Positions 1-9,147 are shown, numbered from the stretch's first letter. The stretch: DNA of 64,000 bases from Rhizobium terricola (GCF_012927355.1 NZ_JABBGK010000008.1:60058-124057); one strand, 5' to 3'. Numbers and translations are program-made. The notes: a model not told the origin generated them from the letters alone.

Positions 1-902
1 TTCTGAACCTCTATCACTCCGACGCCCAGCGCGATGCCTATACCCGCCGCGGCAATGCCATGCGGCTGCATGGAGTAGACGCCGAATTGCTCGATCGCGA
101 AGCGGTCAAGGCGAAGCTGCCCTTTCTCGATTATGAGAATGCGCGTTTTCAGATCCAGGGCGGCCTGCTGCAGCGCCGCGGTGGCACGGTCCGTCATGAC
201 GCCGTCGCCTGGGGTTATGCCCGCGGCGCCGACACCCATGGCGTCGACATCATCCAGAATTGCGAAGTGACCGGGATCCGCCGCGAAAACGGCAAGGCCG
301 TCGGCGTGGAGACGACCCGCGGCTTCATCGGCTGCACCAAGCTTGCATTGGCCGCCGCCGGCAATTCCTCGCGGGTCGCCGAAATGGTCGATCTCAAGCT
401 GCCGATCGAGAGCCATGTCCTGCAGGCCTTCGTTTCCGAGGGCCTGAAACCCTTCATCGACTGCGTCGTCACCTTCGGCGCCGGGCATTTCTATGTCTCG
501 CAATCCGACAAGGGCGGCCTCGTCTTCGGCGGCGACATCGACGGCTATAACTCCTATGCCCAGCGCGGCAATCTCGCGACCGTCGAGCATGTCGCGGAAG
601 CCGGCAAGGCGATGATCCCGGCCCTGTCGCGCATTCGCGTCCTGAGATCCTGGGGCGGCATCATGGACATGAGCATGGACGGCTCGCCGATCATCGACAG
701 GGTCCATCTCGACAACCTCTACCTGAACTCCGGCTGGTGCTACGGCGGTTTCAAGGCCACGCCGGCCTCCGGCTACTGCTTTGCCCACCTGATCGCCCGC
801 GACGAGCCGCACGAGACGGCACGCGCCTTCCGCCTCGACCGGTTCCGCCGCGGCTACCTGATCGACGAAAAGGGCCAGGGCGCCCAGCCGAACCTTCACT
901 GA
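1..902 (+). CDS. soxB: Sarcosine oxidase beta subunit, 5'-truncated by the window edge
   Basis: Beta subunit of heterotetrameric sarcosine oxidase, which oxidatively demethylates sarcosine to glycine with H2O2 and passes the one-carbon unit to tetrahydrofolate. The reading frame is open from base 3, so the start lies upstream; about 300 of the usual ~415 residues are present. Visible DAO-fold features are the substrate-side stretch VVTFGAGHFYVSQSDKGGLVFGGDIDGY and the C-terminal FAD-contacting region LYLNSGWCYGGFKATPASGY. The N-terminal Rossmann GxGxxG lies outside the window. soxD follows after 21 bp and then soxA and soxG, the standard soxBDAG order, so the assignment is secure even though the gene is partial. 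Confidence 0.95.
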   Translation, partial: LNLYHSDAQRDAYTRRGNAMRLHGVDAELLDREAVKAKLPFLDYENARFQIQGGLLQRRGGTVRHDAVAWGYARGADTHGVDIIQNCEVTGIRRENGKAVGVETTRGFIGCTKLALAAAGNSSRVAEMVDLKLPIESHVLQAFVSEGLKPFIDCVVTFGAGHFYVSQSDKGGLVFGGDIDGYNSYAQRGNLATVEHVAEAGKAMIPALSRIRVLRSWGGIMDMSMDGSPIIDRVHLDNLYLNSGWCYGGFKATPASGYCFAHLIARDEPHETARAFRLDRFRRGYLIDEKGQGAQPNLH

Positions 903-923
903 TTTCTCCGGAAGCAAAACGAC

Positions 924-1196
924 ATGGCAAGCCGCATTCCCTGCCCCCATTGCGGGCTCCGACCCAAGGAAGAATTCACCGTCAAGGGCGCCGCACTCGC
1001 CCGCCCGGCCCCGGACGCCGGCGAGGACGCCTGGTACGACTACGTCTACCTGCGTGACAATCCGCGCGGTGCCTATGAGGAATACTGGCACCACACCTCC
1101 GGTTGCCGCCGCTGGCTGGTCGTTTCCCGCGACACCGCCACGCACGAAATCCACGGCAGCCGCGACGCCGCCGACAAGACGAAGGTGAACGCATGA
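924..1196 (+). CDS. soxD: Sarcosine oxidase delta subunit
   Basis: Small (90 aa) zinc-binding delta subunit of heterotetrameric sarcosine oxidase; its role is structural. The N-terminal pair C7-P-H-C10 and the later H57/C61 pair (WHHTSGC) match the Cys-Cys-His-Cys zinc site known for this subunit. The family signature W-DYVY-R-N--G---E-W-H--GCR-W is clear. The stop overlaps the soxA start in an ATGA, implying translational coupling. Length is normal. Confidence 0.96.
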   Translation: MASRIPCPHCGLRPKEEFTVKGAALARPAPDAGEDAWYDYVYLRDNPRGAYEEYWHHTSGCRRWLVVSRDTATHEIHGSRDAADKTKVNA

Positions 1197-4156
1197 CGTC
1201 CCGCCGCCTCGCCAAAGGGGGACTGATCGACCGGTCCCGCACCATCTCCTTCACCTTCGACGGCAAGCCGATGCACGGCTTTGAGGGTGACACGCTTGCC
1301 TCTGCGCTGCTGGCGAACGGCCGGCAGCTGGTCGGGCGAAGCTTCAAGTATCACCGGCCGCGCGGCATCCTGACCGCGGGTGCGGCAGAGCCGAACGCCC
1401 TGATGACCATCGGTCGCGGCGGTCGAACCGAACCGAACACCCGCGCCACCATGCAGGAGCTCTATGACGGGCTGGAAGCGAAGAGCCAGAACCGCTGGCC
1501 CTCGCTGGAACATGACGTCGGGGCGATCAACGGACTGGTTTCACCATTCCTGTCGGCTGGCTTCTACTACAAGACCTTCATGTGGCCGGGCGCGCTTTGG
1601 GAAAAGCTCTACGAACCGGTGATCCGCAAGGCGGCCGGCCTCGGCAGGGCGACCTACGAAGCCGATCCTGATGCCTACGAGAAATGCTGGGCACATTGCG
1701 ATGTGCTGGTCGTGGGCGCTGGTCTGACCGGCCTTGCCGCGGCGCTTGCCGCAGGCCGTGCCGGCGCCCGCGTCATCCTGATCGACGAAAATGCCGAGCT
1801 CGGCGGTTACCTGCTGACGGACGGAGCGCTGTTCGACGGAAGTCCCGCTTCCGCCTACGCCCGTGGCTTGATCGGAGAGCTCGACGGCCTTGCGAACGTC
1901 CAGCTCCTTCCGCGTACGACGGCCTTCGGCTGGTATGACGGGAACGTGTTCGGCGCGGTCGAACGGGTGCAGAAGCACGTCGCGAACCCTGTCCCGAACC
2001 GGCCGGTGGAGCGGCTCTGGCGCATTGCAGCGAAGAAGACGATCCTCGCGACGGGCGCCGAGGAACGGCCTCTGGTGTTCGGGGGCAACGACATCCCCGG
2101 CGTGATGATGGCCGGCGCCATGCGCAGCTACCTAAACCGGTACGGTGTTGCCCCGGGCAACAGGACGGCAGTTTTCACCACCAATGACAGCGGCTACGCT
2201 CTGGCTGCCGATCTCGAGGCGGCCGGGATCGAGGTCGTCGCCCTGATCGACAGCCGTCGCGACGCGACGCTGTCCTATTCCGGCAAGGCGCGCCTGGTGC
2301 GCGGCGGCTTCGTGTCGGACGTCAACGGCGGGAAATCCGTGAAGTCTCTTGATCTGTGGCGCGAAGGCCAGACGGAAAAGCTGGAGATCGACAGCCTCGC
2401 CATGTCCGGCGGCTTCAGCCCGATCATCCATCTCGCCTGCCACCGCGGCGGCAAGCCGCAATGGTCGAATGCCCACTCGGCCTTCCTGGCGCCCGAAGGT
2501 CTGAGGGACCTGACGCTCGCCGGCTCGGCGGCCGGTGTCTTCTGGCTGAGCGCCGCCTTCACCTCCGGCCTCGATGCCGCCAATGCAGCCCTTTCCGAAC
2601 TCGGCATGCGCACGGTCGCCATCGACCGGCCGACGATCGAAAACGATGTGGCCCCGGCACCGGCCAAGCCGCTCTGGTCGATCCCCGGCATCAAGACCAA
2701 GGCCTTCGTCGACTACCAGAACGACGTGCACCTGAAGGATCTGGGCCTCGCCGTCCAGGAGGGCTATGGCCATGTCGAACTTGCCAAGCGCTACACCACG
2801 AGCGGCATGGCGACCGATCAGGGCAAGCTCTCAAACGTCAATGCGATCGGCCTGCTCGCGGAGGCACGACGGATCTCGCCCGCCGACGTCGGCACGACGA
2901 CCTTTCGCCCGTTATACACCCCGGTCTCCTTCGGCGCCCTGGCCGGCGCCTCCCACGGCAAGGACTTCCAGCCGGTCCGCAAGTCGCCACTACACGACTG
3001 GGCGGCCAAGAACGGTGCAACGTTTGTGGAGACGGGCCTGTGGTATCGCTCCGCCTGGTTTCCACGCGCCGGTGAGACCGGTTGGCGCGAAAGCGTCGAC
3101 CGCGAGGTATTGAACGTTCGAACGAATGCCGGGCTCTGCGACGTCTCGATGCTCGGCAAGATCGAAGTCTGCGGGCCGGACGCGGCCGAATTCCTCAACC
3201 GCGTCTACAGCAACGGCTTCCTCAAGCTTCCGGTCGGCAAGGCCCGTTACGGCCTGATGCTGCGCGAAGACGGCTTCATCTACGACGATGGCACGACCAG
3301 CCGGCTCGGCGAAGACCGCTATTTCATGACCACCACCACTGCCTATGCGGCGGGCGTCATGAACCATCTGGAATTCTGCGCGCAGGCGCTCTGGCCGGAA
3401 CTCGACGTGCGGCTCGCCTCCGTGACCGACCAGTGGGCACAGATGGCGCTTGCCGGACCGAAGTCCCGCGCCATCCTGCAGAAGATCGTCGACGAGGATA
3501 TTTCCAACGAGACCTTCCCCGCCCTGGCGGCGAAGGAAGTCTCCCTGTTCGGCGGCCGCCTCAAAGGCCGCCTGTTCCGCATCTCCTTCTCCGGCGAACT
3601 CGCCTATGAACTGGCGGTGCCGGCCGACTTCGGCGAGAGTGTCGCCGACGCCCTGATGGCTGCGGGCAAGGACCATGGCATCTGCGCCTACGGAATCGAG
3701 GCCTTGGCGGTGCTGCGCATCGAAAAGGGGCACGTCACGCACAACGAGATCAACGGCACCATGGTGCCGGCCGATCTTGGCTTTGGCAAGATGGTCTCGA
3801 CGGCAAAGCCGGACTTCGTCGGGAAGCACATGCTCGCCCGCGAAGGCCTGACCGATCCGGCAAGGCCTCAACTGGTCGGTGTTGTCCCGATCGATGCAAG
3901 GACGACCTTCAAGACCGGCTCGCACATTCTCGCAAGCAATGCCGCGGCAACGCTCGAAAACGACCAGGGCTATGTCACCTCGAGCTGCTTCTCGCCGCAT
4001 ATCGGCTCGACGATCGGCCTTGCGCTGGTCAAGGGCGGCGCCTCCCGCCACGGCGAAGAGGTTGTGGTCTGGAACGGTCTGCGCAACGAATTCACGCCCG
4101 CTCGCTTGACCAGCCCGGTCTTCTTCGATCCTGAAAACGAGAAGCTTCATGTCTGA
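1193..4156 (+). CDS. soxA: Sarcosine oxidase alpha subunit
   Basis: Large subunit (987 aa) of heterotetrameric sarcosine oxidase. Residues 1-100 form the ferredoxin-like N-terminal domain (FTFDGKPMHGFEGDTLASALLANG), which has no Cys cluster. The segment around 170-210 carries a dinucleotide-binding VVGAGLTGLAAALAAGRAGARVILID. Residues from about 600 to the end form the aminomethyltransferase (GcvT-like) domain that binds folate. The ATG at 1193 was chosen because it overlaps the soxD stop; an in-frame extension back to 1103 would run through soxD. The end overlaps the soxG start by 8 bp. Length is typical for the family. Confidence 0.96.
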   Translation: MTSRRLAKGGLIDRSRTISFTFDGKPMHGFEGDTLASALLANGRQLVGRSFKYHRPRGILTAGAAEPNALMTIGRGGRTEPNTRATMQELYDGLEAKSQNRWPSLEHDVGAINGLVSPFLSAGFYYKTFMWPGALWEKLYEPVIRKAAGLGRATYEADPDAYEKCWAHCDVLVVGAGLTGLAAALAAGRAGARVILIDENAELGGYLLTDGALFDGSPASAYARGLIGELDGLANVQLLPRTTAFGWYDGNVFGAVERVQKHVANPVPNRPVERLWRIAAKKTILATGAEERPLVFGGNDIPGVMMAGAMRSYLNRYGVAPGNRTAVFTTNDSGYALAADLEAAGIEVVALIDSRRDATLSYSGKARLVRGGFVSDVNGGKSVKSLDLWREGQTEKLEIDSLAMSGGFSPIIHLACHRGGKPQWSNAHSAFLAPEGLRDLTLAGSAAGVFWLSAAFTSGLDAANAALSELGMRTVAIDRPTIENDVAPAPAKPLWSIPGIKTKAFVDYQNDVHLKDLGLAVQEGYGHVELAKRYTTSGMATDQGKLSNVNAIGLLAEARRISPADVGTTTFRPLYTPVSFGALAGASHGKDFQPVRKSPLHDWAAKNGATFVETGLWYRSAWFPRAGETGWRESVDREVLNVRTNAGLCDVSMLGKIEVCGPDAAEFLNRVYSNGFLKLPVGKARYGLMLREDGFIYDDGTTSRLGEDRYFMTTTTAYAAGVMNHLEFCAQALWPELDVRLASVTDQWAQMALAGPKSRAILQKIVDEDISNETFPALAAKEVSLFGGRLKGRLFRISFSGELAYELAVPADFGESVADALMAAGKDHGICAYGIEALAVLRIEKGHVTHNEINGTMVPADLGFGKMVSTAKPDFVGKHMLAREGLTDPARPQLVGVVPIDARTTFKTGSHILASNAAATLENDQGYVTSSCFSPHIGSTIGLALVKGGASRHGEEVVVWNGLRNEFTPARLTSPVFFDPENEKLHV

Positions 4157-4688
4157 CGCCATCATGTCCGATTTACCCCTGATCCGCAGACCGGCCATCG
4201 CAGCCGACGCGCCCTATCATTTTGGTTCGTTGACCCTGGAACACATAGTTGACGGCTCGGTCCTGCAACTGCTCGGAAAGCCCGGGGTCTTCTCAGAAGC
4301 TGATGCAAAAGGCGCTCTTACGTCCGATGGCTCGGCGAGCCTGCGGCCCGCTGGCCCCGGGCAATGGTTTCTGGTCTCCGACCGGGCAGCCGATATCGAC
4401 GGGATAGCTCGCAGCCTCGCCGACAAGGCCTATGTCGTTGACCAGACCTGCGGCAGAAGCCGGATCCGCCTAAGCGGGCCTGCCGTCAGGCAGTCGCTGG
4501 CGAAGGGCACCGGCGTCGATCTCCACCCGGACCAGTTCCCTGTCGGCCACGCGACGATGACGCTGATCGGCCATATCGGCGTCAACCTTGCCCGAACCGG
4601 CGAAGATACGTTCGAGCTGCTGGTTCTGCGCGGCTTTGCCGAAAGCCTGTGGCATGAGTTGAAGGTCATGAGCGCGGAATTCGCCTGA
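4149..4688 (+). CDS. soxG: Sarcosine oxidase gamma subunit
   Basis: Gamma subunit (179 aa) of heterotetrameric sarcosine oxidase, a GcvT-like accessory fold that completes the complex. The segment LRPAGPGQWFLVSD and the later VDQTCGRSRIRLSGP...GTGVDLHPDQFPVGHATMTLIGHIGVNLART are typical of SoxG. It begins inside the last codons of soxA (a second possible ATG lies 15 bases downstream) and closes the operon. No clear terminator is seen in the 98 bp before the GntR operator. Confidence 0.94.
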   Translation: MSDAIMSDLPLIRRPAIAADAPYHFGSLTLEHIVDGSVLQLLGKPGVFSEADAKGALTSDGSASLRPAGPGQWFLVSDRAADIDGIARSLADKAYVVDQTCGRSRIRLSGPAVRQSLAKGTGVDLHPDQFPVGHATMTLIGHIGVNLARTGEDTFELLVLRGFAESLWHELKVMSAEFA

Positions 4689-4786
4689 CGGTCAAGCATC
4701 TGCGGCCCAGAGATACCGTGCGACAGAGGGAAAACCGCGTTCGTCCACGCGGTTCTTCAGGGAAAGGCTTGCCGTCGTCCGGTTTT

Positions 4787-4804
4787 TGGTAGACCATAAT
4801 ACCA
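4787..4804. promoter_or_regulatory. Candidate GntR operator upstream of the regulator gene
   Basis: The site TGGTAGACCATAATACCA lies 36 bp before the GntR gene start. It matches 16 of 18 positions with the site at 5695-5712. The core TGGTAGACCA is a near-palindrome, and FadR/VanR-type GntR proteins bind short dyads of the TGGnnnnCCA kind. Autoregulation is inferred. Confidence 0.6.
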
Positions 4805-4839
4805 AACTGATTTCCCTTGGCGGCAATGCGGACATCCTC

Positions 4840-5541
4840 ATGACCAATTCCTCGGCCGAAGGCGCCATTCGCGTCGAACGCCCCTCCAAAACCCTCCGGG
4901 AACTGGCGCTCGAAAAGGTGCGAGATGCCATCTTCAGCGGCCACTTCAAGCCGGGCGACCGGCTGGTGGAGCGCGACCTGTGCACGCAACTCGGCGTCAG
5001 CCGAACCATCGTTCGCGAGGTCTTGCGCCATCTCGAATCCGAAGGGCTTGTCGCCAATCCGGTCAACAACAAGGGCCCGATGGTCGCCCGGCTGGAACTC
5101 GATGAAGCCCGGCAGATCTACGAGATCCGCGCGGCACTCGAAGGAATGGCGGCGCGGCTGTGCGCCGAGAAAGCCGATCCTTCGGTCGTCGCAAGTCTGG
5201 AGGAAGCCCTGGCCGGCATCCGCCAAGCCTACGAGGTCAACGACATGGCCGAGGTCCTGGCCCGGACGACGCAGTTCTACGAGACATTGTTCACCAGCAT
5301 CGACCGGCATGTCGCCTGGGGCGTGGTCAAGCTGATGATGGTGCGGATCAACCATCTGCGATCCATGACGATCAAGACCGAGCGCCGCTCGGTCGAAGGT
5401 CCGGCGCAGATGCAAAAGATCGTCGATGCAATCCGCACTGGCGACGGCCCGGCCGCCGAACGCGCGGCCGCCGAACACGTCCAGCGCGCCGCATCGATCG
5501 CTTCTGCCGTGTTGCAGCAGCAGGAGCCCGCGGGCGACTGA
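4840..5541 (+). CDS. GntR-family transcriptional regulator (FCD/FadR subgroup)
   Basis: DNA-binding regulator of 233 aa. An N-terminal winged helix (residues ~15-80, LRELALEKVRDAIFSGHFKPGDRLVERDLCTQLGVSRTIVREVLRHLESEGLV) is followed by an all-helical FCD ligand-binding domain (about 95-225). The ATG at 4840 was preferred to a TTG at 4786 because the latter falls on the operator-like site. The gene sits between soxG and the catabolic operon that starts at 5734, and the same 18-bp motif occurs before both. It is therefore the likely local, effector-responsive repressor; the ligand is unknown. Confidence 0.88.
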   Translation: MTNSSAEGAIRVERPSKTLRELALEKVRDAIFSGHFKPGDRLVERDLCTQLGVSRTIVREVLRHLESEGLVANPVNNKGPMVARLELDEARQIYEIRAALEGMAARLCAEKADPSVVASLEEALAGIRQAYEVNDMAEVLARTTQFYETLFTSIDRHVAWGVVKLMMVRINHLRSMTIKTERRSVEGPAQMQKIVDAIRTGDGPAAERAAAEHVQRAASIASAVLQQQEPAGD

Positions 5542-5694
5542 GACATAGGAATTGACGTCGCAGGCCATGCCGCGACGCCGCCGAGCAATTTGCCCCCTCG
5601 CAATCAAGTCGCCAGGGTGGTTTTCTGCACCTAAATTATTCCCAAAGAGAAAAAAACATTCCCTTCCGACAAGTCGCTTGACTCACTTATATGA

Positions 5695-5712
5695 TGGTAT
5701 ACCATAATATCA
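5695..5712. promoter_or_regulatory. Candidate GntR operator upstream of the catabolic operon
   Basis: TGGTATACCATAATATCA lies 22-39 bp before the DUF1185 gene. The core TGGTATACCA is a perfect 10-bp palindrome, and the whole site matches the one at 4787-4804 at 16 of 18 positions. Its position near the expected transcription start fits repression by the neighbouring GntR protein. Confidence 0.65.
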
Positions 5713-5733
5713 TTCAAGGATTGAGACACGACC

Positions 5734-6336
5734 ATGACCCTTCAGATACGCAAGACACTTCTGCAGATCGAAACCACGCTGATCGAGGGCGGCAAGCAGG
5801 CGCCGAAACCCCTCAAGCTCTATTCGGCCTTTGCCGTCGTGAAGAATCCGTGGGCGGGTCGCGGCTTCGTCGAGGACCTGAAGCCGGAAATCCACGCAGC
5901 AGCACCGATCCTGGGAGAACTGCTGACGGGTATGATCCTCGAAGCCGTCGGCTCGGGTGATGCGGTCGAAGCCTATGGCAAGACGGCCGTCGTCGGTCTT
6001 GACGGCGAGATCGAGCACGCCTCGGCGCTCATCCACACGCTGCGCTTCGGCAATCACTATCGCACCGCCGTCGGTGCAAAGTCCTACCTCGCCTTCTGCA
6101 ACACCCGCGGCCCGGCCAATACGGCGATCATGATCCCGCTGATGGACAAGAATGACGAAGGCCGCCGCTCCCACTACCTGACCATCCAGACGTCCATCCC
6201 GGACGCCCCCGCCGCCGACGAAATCGTCATTGGCCTCGGCGCTTCAGTCGGTGGCCGTCCCCATCACCGGATCGGCGACCGCTACCAGGATCTCAAGGAT
6301 CTTGGTCAGGACGTCAAAAACCCGGCCGGCGTCTGA
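5734..6336 (+). CDS. DUF1185 ('amino acid synthesis') family protein
   Basis: Protein of 200 aa matching the DUF1185 family, often labelled 'amino acid synthesis family protein'; no biochemical role is established that I can cite. Recognisable stretches are FAVVKNPWAGRGFVEDL near the N-terminus, GKTAVVGLDGEIEHASALIHTLRFGNHYR in the middle and DEIVIGLGASVGGRPHHRIGDRYQDL near the end. It is the first gene of the run 5734-14924, directly downstream of the operator-like palindrome. No signal peptide or membrane segment is visible, so it is probably cytosolic. The context suggests an enzyme or accessory protein of the same catabolic route. Confidence 0.85.
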   Translation: MTLQIRKTLLQIETTLIEGGKQAPKPLKLYSAFAVVKNPWAGRGFVEDLKPEIHAAAPILGELLTGMILEAVGSGDAVEAYGKTAVVGLDGEIEHASALIHTLRFGNHYRTAVGAKSYLAFCNTRGPANTAIMIPLMDKNDEGRRSHYLTIQTSIPDAPAADEIVIGLGASVGGRPHHRIGDRYQDLKDLGQDVKNPAGV

Positions 6337-6350
6337 GCGAGACAGAGACG

Positions 6351-7184
6351 ATGGCCGCCCTCGACGCTCCCCTCGCAAGCATGGCGCCGCCTTCGTTTCG
6401 GCGCATGACCGCATCGAACGGCGCGGCCTATTACGAGGCCGGCCAGGGGGAACCGCTCGTCCTCATCCACGGCGTCGGCATGAGGCTCGACGCCTGGGCG
6501 CCGCAGATCGCGGTGCTGAGCGAAAGCCATCGCGTCATTGCCGTTGACATGCCCGGACACGGAGAGAGCAGGCCCTTGCCGACCGGCAGCGACCTGACAG
6601 CTTTTGTCGCTTGGCTCGCGACCGTCCTCGATGCCCTGTCGCTCAAGCGGGTGAACCTCGCCGGTCACTCCATGGGCGCCCTCATCTCGGGCGGTGCGGT
6701 CGCGACTTTTCCCGAGCGCATTCGTCGCGTCGCCCTGCTCAACGGGGTTCATCGGCGCGATGCGGCGGCAAAGGCGGCCGTCCTCGCCCGCGCAGCCTCG
6801 ATCCCGACGACAGGCATCGACATCGCTGGCCCGGTCTCCCGCTGGTTTTCCGAGGACGAGGCAAGCCTCGTCGCCCGCGAACTGACCCGGAAATGGCTGA
6901 GCATGATGGATGTCGAAGCCTATGCCACCGCCTACGGCGCTTTCGCCGCCGGCGACGAGACTTATGCCGACCGCTGGCGCGATGCCACGTGCCCCGCGCT
7001 ATTCCTCACCGGAGCGGACGACCCCAATTCGACACCGGCCATGGCCGAGGCAATGGCCGCGAAGGCACGGAACGGCTATGCCCGGATCATCCACGGCCAC
7101 CGCCATATGGTGAACCTGACCGCCCCCGAGGAGGTCAACCGCCTCCTTCTCGAATGGCTCGAACTGCCGGAGGTCCCAGCATGA
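6351..7184 (+). CDS. Alpha/beta hydrolase
   Basis: Alpha/beta-hydrolase-fold protein of 277 aa. The oxyanion segment LVLIHGVG (residues 37-43), nucleophile elbow GHSMG (Ser107), acidic residue in TGADD (223-224) and His252 in RHMVNLTAPEEV give a complete Ser-Asp-His triad. It is cytosolic. It follows the DUF1185 gene by 14 bp and overlaps the flavin reductase by 4 bp. A hydrolase beside a flavin monooxygenase and reductase recalls RutD in the Rut pyrimidine pathway, but orthology cannot be claimed. The substrate is unknown, probably an ester or amide intermediate. Confidence 0.88.
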   Translation: MAALDAPLASMAPPSFRRMTASNGAAYYEAGQGEPLVLIHGVGMRLDAWAPQIAVLSESHRVIAVDMPGHGESRPLPTGSDLTAFVAWLATVLDALSLKRVNLAGHSMGALISGGAVATFPERIRRVALLNGVHRRDAAAKAAVLARAASIPTTGIDIAGPVSRWFSEDEASLVARELTRKWLSMMDVEAYATAYGAFAAGDETYADRWRDATCPALFLTGADDPNSTPAMAEAMAAKARNGYARIIHGHRHMVNLTAPEEVNRLLLEWLELPEVPA

Positions 7185-8113
7185 CCGCGACCGCATTTGA
7201 CCCACGAAGCCTGCGCGATGCCTTCGGCGCCTTCGCCACCGGCGTAACCATCGTCACCACCGTCGGTCCGGACGGCCAGCCGCTCGGCTTCACCGCAAAT
7301 TCCTTCAGCTCCGTGTCCCTCGACCCGCCGCTGCTGCTGATCTGTCTGGCAAAGACCTCCCGGAACTTTGGCGCGATGACGGAGGCGAAGGGGTTCGCCG
7401 TCAACATCCTATCGGATGGCCAGAAGGACGCGTCCAACACCTTCGCCCGTCCGGTCGAAGACCGTTTCGCAACCGTGGAATGGCATCCCGGCCCGCACGG
7501 CTCACCCGTTCTCGCCGACGTCGCGGCCTGGTTCGACTGTAGCCTGGAGCAGGTGATCGAGGCCGGCGACCATGTCATCCTCCTCGGACGCGTCGAAGCC
7601 TTCGAAAACAGCGGACGCAACGGTCTCGGCTATGTGCGCGGCGGCTATTTCACGCCGACCCTTGCGGCAAAGGCTGTCTCCGTGGCCAGCGAAGGCCATC
7701 TGCATCTGGGCGCCGTGGTCGAACGCGCCGGCGAGATCCTGCTCGTGGGCGAAGACGCGAAATCGCTGCCGGGTTGCGACGTCGATGAAGGCGAACCACT
7801 CGAGGCGCTGAAATCCCATTTGGAACAGCTGACCGGCCTGCCGATCACGATCGGCTTCCTCTATTCGGTCTACGAGGGATTGAGCGACGGCCGCCAGCAC
7901 ATCGTCTACCGCGCCTTCGCCGGCGAGGGGGATCCGAAGGCGGGAACCTTTGTCAGTCTCGACCAGCTGGCCAGGACCAGCCTCTCCGGCTCGGCCACGG
8001 CCGACATCCTGAACCGCTTCGCCATGGAAAGCTCGATCGGCAATTTCGGTGTCTATTTCGGCAACGAGACCGCCGGCCGCGTTCATTCAATCGCCAGGAA
8101 GGCACAAGCATGA
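7181..8113 (+). CDS. Flavin reductase with a C-terminal Nudix-like domain
   Basis: Protein of 310 aa. Residues ~5-165 are a flavin reductase domain of the RutF/HpaC type (LRDAFGAFATGVTIVTT...GFTANSFSSVSLDPPLLLICL). It should supply reduced flavin to the luciferase-like enzyme encoded next. Residues ~170-300 look like a Nudix fold (HLGAVVERAGEILLVG... EGEPLEALKSHLEQLTGLP), but the catalytic Nudix box is degenerate because the REUxEE residues are mostly replaced. RutF-type reductases are usually only ~160-180 aa, so the extra domain is notable. The ATG at 7181 overlaps the hydrolase stop; 4-bp overlaps on both sides indicate tight coupling. Confidence 0.88.
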   Translation: MTATAFDPRSLRDAFGAFATGVTIVTTVGPDGQPLGFTANSFSSVSLDPPLLLICLAKTSRNFGAMTEAKGFAVNILSDGQKDASNTFARPVEDRFATVEWHPGPHGSPVLADVAAWFDCSLEQVIEAGDHVILLGRVEAFENSGRNGLGYVRGGYFTPTLAAKAVSVASEGHLHLGAVVERAGEILLVGEDAKSLPGCDVDEGEPLEALKSHLEQLTGLPITIGFLYSVYEGLSDGRQHIVYRAFAGEGDPKAGTFVSLDQLARTSLSGSATADILNRFAMESSIGNFGVYFGNETAGRVHSIARKAQA

Positions 8114-9147
8114 AGTTCTCGCTTTTCGTCCATATGGAGCGGCTCGACGCGAGCCAGAACCACAAGAGCCTCTATGAGGAATTCGTTCAGCTCTGCGAGA
8201 TTGCCGACAAGGGCGGCATGCACGCGATCTGGACCGGCGAGCATCACGGGATGGATTTCACCATCGCGCCCAACCCCTTCGTGACGATCGCCGATCTTGC
8301 CCGCCGCACCGAAAACGTGCGCCTCGGCACCGGCACGGTGATCGCACCCTTCTGGCATCCGATCAAGCTCGCCGGCGAAGCCGCAATGACCGACATCATC
8401 ACCGACGGTCGTCTTGATCTCGGCATCGCCCGTGGCGCCTACAGCTTCGAATATGAACGTCTTCTGCCGGGACTCGACGCCTGGGGCGCCGGCCAGCGCA
8501 TGCGCGAACTGATCCCGGCAGTGAAGGGCGTCTGGGAAGGTGACTATGCCCACGACGGCGAATTCTGGAAATTCCCGGCAACGACCTCGGCCCCGAAACC
8601 GCTCCAGGCTCCGATCCCGATGTGGGTTGCGGCCCGCGACCCGAACTCCCACGAATTCGCCGTCGCCAACGGCTGCAACGTGCAGGTCACGCCGCTTTGG
8701 AACGGCGACCCGGAGATCGAAAGCCTGATGGGCCGGTTCAACGCCGCCTGCGACAAGGCGCCGGACGTCGCGCGGCCAAAGATCATGCTGCTGCTTCACA
8801 CGTATGTCGGCTCGGACGGCGACGACGTCGCGCAGGCGACGAAGGAGCTGAGCGTCTATTACAATTACTTCTTCGCCTGGTTCAAGAACGAGAAGCCGAT
8901 CCGGCAGGGACTGATCCAGCGACTGACGGAAGAAGAGATGGCGGCGAACGCCAACCTCTCGCCCGAGGTGATGCACAAGAACCTGCCGATCGGCACCGCC
9001 GACGATGTCATCGCCCGCCTGAAGCACTACGAGGCGCTCGGCTATGACGAATACTCCTTCTGGATCGACACCGGCATGAGCTTCGAGCGCAAGAAGGCCT
9101 CGCTCGAACGCTTCATCCGGGACGTCATGCCGGCCTTCGCGGAGTAA
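8110..9147 (+). CDS. Luciferase-like (LLM class) flavin-dependent monooxygenase
   Basis: TIM-barrel flavin-dependent oxidoreductase of 345 aa, the usual length for the bacterial luciferase-like family. Typical stretches are SLFVHMERLD at the N-terminus, AIWTGEHHGMDFTIAPNPF, RLGTGTVIAPFWHPIKLAGEAAMTDIITDGRLDLGIARGAY and the C-terminal GTADDVIARLKHYEALGYDEYSFWIDTG. It uses reduced flavin and O2 to oxygenate an organic substrate and probably receives the flavin from the preceding reductase, with which it overlaps by 4 bp. The adjacent aldehyde dehydrogenase suggests that an aldehyde is released. The substrate is not identifiable from sequence. Confidence 0.9.
   Translation: MKFSLFVHMERLDASQNHKSLYEEFVQLCEIADKGGMHAIWTGEHHGMDFTIAPNPFVTIADLARRTENVRLGTGTVIAPFWHPIKLAGEAAMTDIITDGRLDLGIARGAYSFEYERLLPGLDAWGAGQRMRELIPAVKGVWEGDYAHDGEFWKFPATTSAPKPLQAPIPMWVAARDPNSHEFAVANGCNVQVTPLWNGDPEIESLMGRFNAACDKAPDVARPKIMLLLHTYVGSDGDDVAQATKELSVYYNYFFAWFKNEKPIRQGLIQRLTEEEMAANANLSPEVMHKNLPIGTADDVIARLKHYEALGYDEYSFWIDTGMSFERKKASLERFIRDVMPAFAE

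Noticed and set aside
2990..4198. A 402-codon frame antisense to soxA
   Set aside because: The sense strand is a full, well-conserved sarcosine oxidase alpha subunit; the antisense frame has no recognisable domain.
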